Positions 1 through 5,202 of a stretch of DNA of 5,202 nt are shown here, one piece after another; within the stretch, counting starts at the first letter, position 1; the number at the start of each line of letters is the position of its first letter. This stretch comes from Bacteroidia bacterium. Lineage in GTDB: Bacteria; Bacteroidota; Bacteroidia; Flavobacteriales; Flavobacteriaceae. Location: positions 1 through 5,202 of the forward strand of contig JAUICT010000191.1 of assembly GCA_030429325.1 (NCBI GenBank), in the 5' to 3' direction. Position numbers and translations under genes: made by a program. Under the pieces are notes generated by a model. It searched no databases. It saw only the letters and a program-made list of their open reading frames with translations, and was not told the origin of the DNA.

Positions 1-1
1 A

Positions 2-1291
2 GGGGAACAAATGGCCGCTATTGGCATCACTAACCAGCGTGAGACCGTAGTGGTTTGGGACCGAAACACCGGGGAACCTGTCTACAATGCCATCGTATGG
101 CAAGACAAGCGCACAGCCAACTATTGCGATGCTTTAAAAAAACAAGGAAAATCAGAAATGATCCGAGAAAAAACAGGTCTAGTTATCGACTCTTATTTTT
201 CGGGAACCAAGGTAAAATGGATTTTGGACCATGTGGAAGGTGCCCGGGAAAAGGCCGAGGCCGGCGATTTGATCATGGGTACCATTGATACCTGGCTCAT
301 CTGGAAAATGACGGAGGGCAAACTGCATATCACTGACGTTACCAATGCCTCGCGCACCCTTATTTTCAACATCAATACCATGCAATGGGATGATGATCTT
401 TTGGAATTATTCACCATTCCAAAAAGTATGCTTCCCGAAGTACATCAATCCAGTGAGGTCTATGGCCATACAAGTCCTAATTTCTTTGCCTCCAAAATAC
501 CAATAGCCGGAATTGCCGGAGACCAACAAGCTGCCCTTTTTGGCCAAATGTGCACCAAAAAAGGAATGGTCAAAAATACCTACGGCACGGGTTGTTTTAT
601 GCTCATGAACATTGGGGAGACCCCTGTAGTGTCCAAAAACAGTCTATTGACCACGGTGGCATGGAAAATCAACGGTAAGACCCAATATGCACTTGAAGGG
701 AGCATATTTATTGCTGGTGCTGTGGTACAGTGGCTTCGGGATAGTTTAAAGATCATCAAGACTTCCGCAGAAGTCGAAAAATTGGCGGGAACCGTAAGCA
801 GTTCGGACGGGGTATATTTTGTTCCTGCCTTTGCCGGTTTGGGCGCGCCGCACTGGAACCAACATGCCCAAGGCACCATTTTTGGGTTGACGCGCGGAAG
901 TACCGATGCCCATATCGCGCGGGCTGCTTTGGAATCCATTGCCTACCAGACCATGGATATTTTAAAGGCCATGGAGGCTGATTCTGGTATTTCCATAAAG
1001 GAGCTTCGGGTTGATGGCGGTGCAACCATAAACGATATGCTTATGCAATTTCAGGCCGATGTATTGAACACGGTTACCGTTAGACCAAAAATCGTGGAGA
1101 CCACGGTCATGGGTGCCGCCTATCTAGCTGGATTGGCCGTTGGATATTGGAAAAGCACCATGGAAATACAAGATATTTGGCAAGCCGATGTTCATTTTAA
1201 ACCCACATCGGATAGAGAAACCATAGATCAAGGCATACAAGGATGGTACAGAGCTATAAAAGCTTTGGAACATTGGACAGAAAACCCATAA
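2..1291 (+). CDS. glpK: Glycerol kinase, 3' portion (5' end outside window)
   Basis: Cytoplasmic FGGY-family kinase that phosphorylates glycerol to sn-glycerol 3-phosphate with ATP, trapping glycerol that enters through GlpF. The reading frame is open to the left edge. The ATG at position 11 is internal: the surrounding GEQMAAIGITNQRET matches about residue 75 of the roughly 500-residue enzyme, so about 70 N-terminal residues (first phosphate-binding loop) are missing from the window. Counting from that Met, visible landmarks are NQRE (8-11, glycerol-contacting Arg-Glu), NAIVWQ (26-31), SYFSGTK (61-67), AGDQQAALFGQ (169-179, catalytic Asp171), NTYGTGCFM (189-197), GLGAPHW (276-282), FGLTRG (291-296) and RVDGGA (333-338). 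The C-terminus ends at the family's normal place. The loop before AGDQQ lacks the E. coli fructose-1,6-bisphosphate site. The next gene, glpF, starts 34 bp downstream with no terminator between, so the two are probably cotranscribed. Very confident in the function. Confidence 0.95.
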   Translation, partial: GEQMAAIGITNQRETVVVWDRNTGEPVYNAIVWQDKRTANYCDALKKQGKSEMIREKTGLVIDSYFSGTKVKWILDHVEGAREKAEAGDLIMGTIDTWLIWKMTEGKLHITDVTNASRTLIFNINTMQWDDDLLELFTIPKSMLPEVHQSSEVYGHTSPNFFASKIPIAGIAGDQQAALFGQMCTKKGMVKNTYGTGCFMLMNIGETPVVSKNSLLTTVAWKINGKTQYALEGSIFIAGAVVQWLRDSLKIIKTSAEVEKLAGTVSSSDGVYFVPAFAGLGAPHWNQHAQGTIFGLTRGSTDAHIARAALESIAYQTMDILKAMEADSGISIKELRVDGGATINDMLMQFQADVLNTVTVRPKIVETTVMGAAYLAGLAVGYWKSTMEIQDIWQADVHFKPTSDRETIDQGIQGWYRAIKALEHWTENP

Positions 1292-1325
1292 ATTAACCCA
1301 CTGTAAACACTAAACCTAAATCCGT

Positions 1326-2054
1326 ATGACTCCTTTTATCGCCGAAATTGTGGGCACCTTTCTTTTGATTCTCTTGGGGTGTGGTGTCAATGCCAACGTC
1401 TCTCTACAAAAAACCTACGGAAATGGCTCTGGTTGGATTGTAATCACCACCGGATGGGCCTTTGCAGTTTATACCGGGGTCGTGGTAGCCGGACCCTACA
1501 GCGGTGCCCATCTCAATCCGGCCGTTACCATTGGGTTGGCCGTGGCAGGTGAATTTCCCGTTGATGCAATCCTAAACTACATTTTAGCACAATTTATTGG
1601 GGCCATGTTGGGGGCTTTTTTGGTATGGCTCATGAACAAGGATCATTTTGACGCTACCGAGGATGGCAATACCAAACGTGCAGTCTTTTGCAATGCTCCC
1701 GCTATTCCGAATACCTTCTTAAATCTGTTGACCGAAATCTTGGGCACTTTTGTCCTCGTATTTGCGGTGCTTTATTTTACCGATGCCGTGATGTCTTCTG
1801 ACAACTCCATCATAGGTCTAGGTTCCTTGGGTGCCTTGCCTGTAGCCTTAATCGTATGGGGAATTGGGCTGTCCTTGGGAGGTACTACAGGCTATGCCAT
1901 CAATCCGGCCCGGGATATGGGACCTAGAATCATTCATGCTTTGGTACCCATAAAAAATAAAGGCTCCAACGGGTGGGGCTATTCATGGATTCCAGTGATA
2001 GGCCCTATTCTGGGAGCGGCATTGGCTGCTGCTATCGCTATGCTCTTGCAGTAA
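1326..2054 (+). CDS. glpF: Glycerol uptake facilitator (aquaglyceroporin, MIP family)
   Basis: Inner-membrane channel for passive entry of glycerol, which the adjacent GlpK then phosphorylates. It has 242 residues, a normal length for compact GlpF proteins and shorter than the 281-residue E. coli protein. Six hydrophobic segments lie near residues 3-23, 36-56, 81-103, 131-152, 164-184 and 219-241. Two re-entrant half-helices carry the pore motifs: GAHLNPAVT (60-68, Asn64) and GYAINPARDMGPR (189-201, Asn193). The Asp following NPAR is the hallmark of glycerol-conducting channels as opposed to water-only aquaporins. Aligning with E. coli GlpF by the NPA boxes places Trp44, Gly181, Tyr190 and Arg196 in the selectivity filter (W48/G191/F200/R206 in E. 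coli). The start ATG at 1326 begins directly with the first helix. It has no Shine-Dalgarno sequence but an A-rich leader, as usual in Bacteroidota. Its TAA stop abuts the stop of the opposing flavoprotein gene. Confidence 0.96.
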   Translation: MTPFIAEIVGTFLLILLGCGVNANVSLQKTYGNGSGWIVITTGWAFAVYTGVVVAGPYSGAHLNPAVTIGLAVAGEFPVDAILNYILAQFIGAMLGAFLVWLMNKDHFDATEDGNTKRAVFCNAPAIPNTFLNLLTEILGTFVLVFAVLYFTDAVMSSDNSIIGLGSLGALPVALIVWGIGLSLGGTTGYAINPARDMGPRIIHALVPIKNKGSNGWGYSWIPVIGPILGAALAAAIAMLLQ

Positions 2055-3326
2055 TTATTCTGATGATGCAATTGCCTGTGCGGCCAAGTAGGCCCCTGTC
2101 CATGCATTTTGAAAGTTGAATCCACCGGTAATGGCATCCACGTTGATAATTTCCCCGGCAAAATAGAGATTGGGAATGATTTTACTTTCGAATGTCCTAA
2201 AATCGATTTCTTTTAAATCCACCCCTCCAGCGGTGACAAATTCCTCTTTAAAAGTGCTTTTTCCATCAACCTTAAAGGAGGATGCGGTAAGCTGTTTTGC
2301 CAAGTTTTGAAGTTTCTCTTTGGTCAGGTCTGCCCATTTTTCATCTTTTTTAATATGTGCCGCATGGACCAGTTTTGCCCAAAGTCGTCTTGGAAGTTCA
2401 ACGGCATGGGTTCTCAAAACCGTCTTTTTGGGTTCTACTTCTTTAATTTTTCGGAGTAAGCCTTCCATGGAAGCTGTTGTATATTCAGGTGTCCAATTGA
2501 TGTTCACTCGAAATACATAATTATATTCATTCAAAATATTGGCTCCCCAAGCAGATAATTTTAGGATGGCCGGGCCGCTCAACCCCCAATGCGTGATCAA
2601 TAAGGAGCCTTCGGATTGTAAAACGGGTTCTTCCTTCCTTACACTTTTTAAATTGAGGTCAAACTTATTGGAAGCGAAAATTTTCTTGGGAGGGATTTCA
2701 GCAGAAACATAGGTGCTTATGCCTTGTATTCCATTAATGCGCTCATCATTGATGTTGAACGTGAACAAAGAGGGTACGGGTGTAACAATAGTATGTCTCA
2801 ACGTCTGAAGTTGTTGCCAAATTTTGGTGTTGCTCCCTGTGGCCAGGAGCAGTTTTTTGGCATGATAGTGTTTATTCATGGTGGTCACCTGCCATTCCTC
2901 CCCAATTTTTTCAAATTGCTTTACGGAGCTGTTTCGCAAAATCGTGATGCCCAATCGTTCGGCCTCGCCTACAAGACAATCTATTATGGATTGTGAAGAA
3001 TCGCTCTGGGGGAATACGCGTCCATCCTCTTCAATCTTGAGCGGCACCCCACGTTCCTCAAAAAATGCCATGACATCCATGGGGGCATAATTGTGGAACG
3101 GTCCCAACAGCTCTCTCTCACCACGGGGATAGTTGGTACAAAGGTCACGTGGCGAAAATTCACCATGGGTCACATTGCACCGACCGCCGCCTGAAACTTT
3201 TACTTTGGACAACACACTCTTGCCCCGTTCAAAAATGGCAATTTTTAAATGGGGAGCCTTTTCGGCAATGTGGATTCCGGCATAAAACCCGGCAGCACCA
3301 CCTCCAACGATAATCACATCAAACAT
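2055..3326 (-). CDS. BaiN/RdsA (HI0933/YhiN) family FAD-dependent oxidoreductase
   Basis: Soluble flavoprotein of 423 residues. The N-terminal FAD-binding Rossmann motif is VGGGAAG (7-13), with an acidic residue (Glu33) ending strand 2. The family signature SGGGRCNVT follows at 45-53. A variable middle domain spans roughly 190-345. The C-terminal FAD domain carries VTAGGVDL (364-371), YFAGE (388-392) and a conserved run from Asp397 to Trp409 (TGGFNFQNAW). This layout is typical of the HI0933-like family. Its E. coli member YhiN was recently identified as RdsA, the dihydrouridine synthase for U2449 of 23S rRNA, while a clostridial member is named BaiN. Which role applies here cannot be read from the sequence. 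I chose ATG at 3326, whose first base overlaps the last base of the upstream phosphodiesterase stop (TGATG), suggesting translational coupling. An in-frame TTG at 3329 is a weaker alternative. The gene converges on glpF with no intergenic base. Confidence 0.9.
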   Translation of the reverse strand: MFDVIIVGGGAAGFYAGIHIAEKAPHLKIAIFERGKSVLSKVKVSGGGRCNVTHGEFSPRDLCTNYPRGERELLGPFHNYAPMDVMAFFEERGVPLKIEEDGRVFPQSDSSQSIIDCLVGEAERLGITILRNSSVKQFEKIGEEWQVTTMNKHYHAKKLLLATGSNTKIWQQLQTLRHTIVTPVPSLFTFNINDERINGIQGISTYVSAEIPPKKIFASNKFDLNLKSVRKEEPVLQSEGSLLITHWGLSGPAILKLSAWGANILNEYNYVFRVNINWTPEYTTASMEGLLRKIKEVEPKKTVLRTHAVELPRRLWAKLVHAAHIKKDEKWADLTKEKLQNLAKQLTASSFKVDGKSTFKEEFVTAGGVDLKEIDFRTFESKIIPNLYFAGEIINVDAITGGFNFQNAWTGAYLAAQAIASSE

Positions 3327-4078
3327 CAATGCGCTCGTTCAGGATAATCGGTAATGATGCCATCTACCCCAAAATCTTTCATCTGTTGAATATCTTTTGG
3401 TTCATTAACTGTCCACGTATAGACCTTCAATCCTTCTCTTTGTATTTTTTGCACATTTTCAGCAGTTAACTTAGTAAATTTGGGATTAATGGCCACTGCG
3501 TTCAATTCTTTAGCTACCATAATTGCCTCCAGTGGGTCTTCTGCCGTTAGTACCGCAATCTTGATATCCTTGTTTAGCTTTCGCATTTCCCTTAGTTCGT
3601 CCCAATCGAAACTGGAAATAACAATATTATCTGGTGACCAGCCCTTGTTTTCAATATAGTTTTTTGTGATGAAGTTAACCTGATCAGACGTTCCCGCACC
3701 CTTCAATTCAATATTTAATCCAACTTGGTTGTCAATAAGATTCAACACATCCTCTAGCAACGGAATCTTGTGCCCTCCATCTAAAACAAGTTCCTGCATA
3801 TCGGTTAAATTATATGCTTCTATTTCACCTTCCCCATTCGTTAATCTATCCACAGTTTCATCGTGAAATACGGCGGTTTCACCAGTTTTTAATTGGAACA
3901 CATCTATTTCGAGCATGTCTACTCCGAGGTCCAGTGCCTTTTGTACAGACGCCAATGTGTTTTCGGTTTCGTGCCCCATGGCCCCTCTATGGCCAATGAC
4001 CAATGGTTTTAAATCTTTCATTCCACAGCTGTTAAATAAGAAAGTGACAATCGATGCCCAAAGTAGGTTTTTCTTCAT
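3326..4078 (-). CDS. Glycerophosphodiester phosphodiesterase, predicted lipoprotein
   Basis: GDPD-family enzyme of 250 residues, expected to hydrolyse glycerophosphodiesters (deacylated phospholipids) to sn-glycerol 3-phosphate and an alcohol. A signal peptide MKKNLLWASIVTFLFNSC with lipidation Cys18 predicts a lipoprotein outside the cytoplasm. The TIM-barrel domain follows with GHRG (29-32, His30), ETENT (37-41), EIDV (57-60, metal ligands Glu57 and Asp59), FHDETVDRLT (71-80, second catalytic His72), NIELKG (122-127, Glu124 and Lys126), the late YTWTVN motif, and the terminal DGIITDYP. All residues expected for activity are present. The frame stays open upstream to an ATG at 4186, but that start would bury the lipoprotein signal behind 36 residues, so I use ATG at 4078, preceded by an A-rich leader. 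It heads a two-gene unit with the flavoprotein downstream. The product G3P connects it metabolically with glpF/glpK on the other strand. An UgpQ/GlpQ-type symbol is not assigned because the substrate range is unknown. Confidence 0.94.
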   Translation of the reverse strand: MKKNLLWASIVTFLFNSCGMKDLKPLVIGHRGAMGHETENTLASVQKALDLGVDMLEIDVFQLKTGETAVFHDETVDRLTNGEGEIEAYNLTDMQELVLDGGHKIPLLEDVLNLIDNQVGLNIELKGAGTSDQVNFITKNYIENKGWSPDNIVISSFDWDELREMRKLNKDIKIAVLTAEDPLEAIMVAKELNAVAINPKFTKLTAENVQKIQREGLKVYTWTVNEPKDIQQMKDFGVDGIITDYPERAH

Positions 4079-4269
4079 TTTTTGATTTTTAAGACCGTTA
4101 AAAATACAACTTGAAAATTGAATTTGGGAGCTAAATGGGAAAATGAAATATTTACGGACCATATGGCCTAAAAAAGAGATATTCATTTTATAACACGTTG
4201 ATTTTTATCGATTTGTTAAATTTTATTTAATACATTTATCATATTGATAACCAATAAAAAACTACGAAC
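4079..4269. promoter_or_regulatory. Divergent intergenic region, AT-rich
   Basis: This 191-bp gap separates two divergently transcribed genes and must hold both promoters. The part nearest the right gene (4187-4269) contains only 16 G or C in 83 bases. On the + strand two imperfect matches to the Bacteroidota promoter (TTG about 17-23 bases before TAnnTTTG) are visible. One is TTG at 4198-4200 with TAAATTTT at 4217-4224, and the other is TTTG at 4212-4215 with TACATTTA at 4231-4238. Each misses the last G and has slightly short spacing (16 and 15 bases). On the - strand only TATTTTTA (4106-4099) resembles a -7 box, and it has no TTG upstream at a fitting distance. The role as promoter region is inferred from gene orientation, and exact promoters are unproven. 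Confidence 0.5.
4236..4250. repeat. Perfect 6-bp inverted repeat, possible operator
   Basis: TTATCA-TAT-TGATAA is a perfect inverted repeat with a three-base spacer. It ends 19 bases before the start codon of the small membrane protein and overlaps or lies just downstream of both candidate promoters on that strand. The location fits a repressor-binding operator. The AT-rich background makes a chance occurrence possible, and no regulator gene is adjacent. Confidence 0.35.
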
Positions 4270-4689
4270 ATGTTTTCTAAATCTAATTTGTTGGCCACCT
4301 TGGTTGCCGCTATTGTCATGTTTTTTCTGGGATACCTCATTTGGGGTATTGCCACTGTAGACTTTTTTACAGAACACACCATTGTCAACGCCATGAAAGA
4401 GGTTCCCGATTTGGGAATCATAGCCTTAGCGAATCTTATTGCCTCCTTTATCCTTAGCATCCTGTACAGCAAATGGGCCAGAGGCCATCATTCTTTGGGT
4501 CAAGGATTTGAGTTCGGGGCTTGGATTGGGGCTCTAATAGGATTGGGAATGGGACTTATTACTTATGCCACCGTAAGCTGGATGGACATTACCGCTCATT
4601 TGGTCGAAGCCATAATCGACATTATTTTTTACGGAATTATAGGAGCCATCATTGCACTGATATACAAAAAAACAGCTGCAAAGGAGTAA
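4270..4689 (+). CDS. Small four-helix integral membrane protein, unknown function
   Basis: A 139-residue protein that I cannot assign to a named function. It is very hydrophobic, with four predicted membrane helices at about 7-29, 48-66, 80-103 and 110-132. Positive charges lie in the 2-3 loop (Lys68, Arg71, with His73 and His74) and at the C-terminus (Lys133, Lys134, Lys138). Acidic residues dominate the 1-2 loop (Asp31, Glu35, Glu44, Asp47). The positive-inside rule therefore gives both ends in the cytoplasm. Helix 3 is glycine-rich (Gly83, 87, 91, 93, 95), suggesting tight packing. Helix 4 carries His110, Glu113 and Asp117 on one side. There is no signal peptide, lipobox or catalytic motif. 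A distant link to DUF1761-like small membrane proteins is conceivable but not shown. The gene stands alone: an AT-rich promoter region precedes it and a strong terminator follows. The ATG at 4270 has an A-rich leader and no Shine-Dalgarno sequence. Confidence refers to it being a real gene. Confidence 0.88.
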   Translation: MFSKSNLLATLVAAIVMFFLGYLIWGIATVDFFTEHTIVNAMKEVPDLGIIALANLIASFILSILYSKWARGHHSLGQGFEFGAWIGALIGLGMGLITYATVSWMDITAHLVEAIIDIIFYGIIGAIIALIYKKTAAKE

Positions 4690-4711
4690 GGCAACTAACC
4701 AACCTAAGCTC

Positions 4712-4742
4712 GGGCGGATTGCTTTGCAATTCGCCCTTTTTT
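4712..4742 (+). terminator. Intrinsic (Rho-independent) terminator
   Basis: An 11-bp stem (4712-4722 paired with 4726-4736, one G-T wobble, otherwise perfect) closes a TTT loop and is followed by six T residues at 4737-4742. It lies 22 bases after the stop of the small membrane protein gene and should end that transcript. On the - strand the same hairpin follows the amylase stop codon, but the sequence after it is not T-rich, so termination in that direction would be weaker. Confidence 0.9.
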
Positions 4743-5202
4743 ATTGTTCCAATCTAAAAATATTTGATTCTAAAGGTTTCAGCTCTACCCAAACCTTTCC
4801 TTGCCCATTCTCTACTGATAAAGTCGGCTCCACTTTTCCATATAATGCTTCGGAAAGGCCATACGCTTTATCCTTCAATTGCCATTTGGCAATGATATCT
4901 TCCGGAACCTTAAGCTCAAAGGCATAGCTTTTTTGGGTATCGAAATTGGAAATAACCACCAGTTTTTCCCCATCGGTCCATCTTGCAAATGAAAGTACCC
5001 TATGATCATAGTTCTCGGTACGTTCTTTATTATAAAAATGAGTTTCTTGGTAATCGCCCATCAAGGCCGCACTTTGTTTGGTAAAATTTAAAAGACGGGC
5101 ATAAAAATCCCGGAGCTCCTTTTCTTCTTGTGACAATTGACCTCCATCAAATGCTTTATTGTTCATCCAACGTTGATGGTGGGGCACTCCAATATAATCG
5201 AA
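4741..5202 (-). CDS. GH13 alpha-amylase-family glycoside hydrolase, C-terminal part (5' end outside window)
   Basis: The frame is open to the right edge and encodes 153 residues before a TAA stop at 4743-4741. It opens with FDYIGVPHHQRWMNNKAFDG, which resembles the end of the catalytic barrel in GH13 alpha-amylases and alpha-glucosidases, where an SxFDY segment precedes the C-terminal domain. The remainder (QLSQEEKELRDFYARLLNF, then alternating strands such as VLSFARW, EKLVVISNF and YAFELKVP) fits the helix plus beta-sandwich domain C that ends these enzymes. A GTG at 5187 is internal and not a start. Catalytic residues and any signal peptide lie outside the window, so substrate and location cannot be read. 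In Bacteroidota such genes usually belong to starch or maltodextrin utilisation loci. The assignment rests on recalled family resemblance of the C-terminal region only. Confidence 0.75.
   Translation of the reverse strand, partial: FDYIGVPHHQRWMNNKAFDGGQLSQEEKELRDFYARLLNFTKQSAALMGDYQETHFYNKERTENYDHRVLSFARWTDGEKLVVISNFDTQKSYAFELKVPEDIIAKWQLKDKAYGLSEALYGKVEPTLSVENGQGKVWVELKPLESNIFRLEQ

Noticed and set aside
580..1025. Two overlapping open frames on the - strand within glpK (119 and 89 codons).
   Set aside because: They lie wholly inside a strongly conserved glpK sequence, and their translations show no domain pattern. They are shadows of the real gene.
2078..2095. GGCC-AAGTA-GGCC mini-hairpin near the convergent junction as a possible terminator.
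   Set aside because: The stem has only four base pairs, no T-run follows on either strand, and it lies within coding sequence for the conserved flavoprotein C-terminus.
2724..3090. Two + strand open frames inside the flavoprotein gene.
   Set aside because: They are antisense to conserved FAD-domain coding sequence, with no recognisable domain and no sensible start context.
3327..3329. TTG at 3329 as the start of the flavoprotein.
   Set aside because: It is directly followed by ATG, which gives the normal N-terminus of the family and the TGATG coupling overlap, so ATG is preferred.
4159..4166. CCATATGG palindrome upstream of the phosphodiesterase gene.
   Set aside because: Only eight bases are perfect, with imperfect extension and no promoter nearby. 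This is well within chance.
4079..4186. Longer N-terminus for the phosphodiesterase starting at ATG 4186.
   Set aside because: It would add 36 residues before the lipoprotein signal peptide, which would then not work, and it covers the AT-rich promoter region. The ATG at 4078 gives a textbook signal.
1..5202. CRISPR arrays, tRNA genes, insertion sequences, defence or toxin genes.
   Set aside because: Read on both strands, no regularly spaced repeats, cloverleaf sequences, transposase motifs or defence domains were seen. Nearly all bases belong to conserved metabolic genes.

Overview
The window looks like ordinary chromosomal DNA of a marine or soil Bacteroidota bacterium, most likely a flavobacterium. 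This rests on start sites that lack Shine-Dalgarno sequences and sit behind A-rich leaders, a Bacteroidota-style lipoprotein signal (ending in NSC), an AT-rich divergent promoter region, and the sequence style of every protein. No rRNA, tRNA, mobile element, CRISPR array or prophage remnant is visible.

Left part (1-2054, + strand): the 3' six-sevenths of a glycerol kinase gene (glpK) is followed 34 bp later by a complete glycerol facilitator gene (glpF). Together they form a glycerol uptake and phosphorylation operon whose beginning lies outside the window.

Middle part (2055-4078, - strand): a two-gene unit runs toward glpF. Its first gene encodes a lipoprotein glycerophosphodiester phosphodiesterase. 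Its second encodes a BaiN/RdsA (HI0933/YhiN) family flavoprotein, with start codon overlapping the previous stop (TGATG). The flavoprotein stop codon directly touches the glpF stop codon, with no base between them. The phosphodiesterase would release glycerol 3-phosphate and a free alcohol from deacylated phospholipids, so it is metabolically adjacent to GlpF/GlpK. The flavoprotein may be the 23S rRNA dihydrouridine synthase and need not belong to the same pathway.

Right part (4079-5202): a 191-bp AT-rich divergent intergenic region leads to a small unrecognised protein with four predicted membrane segments, on the + strand. A strong intrinsic terminator follows it. Converging on that terminator from the right edge is the 3' end of a GH13 alpha-amylase-like gene, probably the margin of a starch/maltodextrin utilisation locus.

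I found no clearly new biological system. The points most worth a second look are the uncharacterised four-helix membrane protein with a polar face on helix 4 and a palindrome before its gene, the possible RdsA role of the flavoprotein, the zero-gap convergent gene ends, and the loss of the classical regulatory sites in GlpK.
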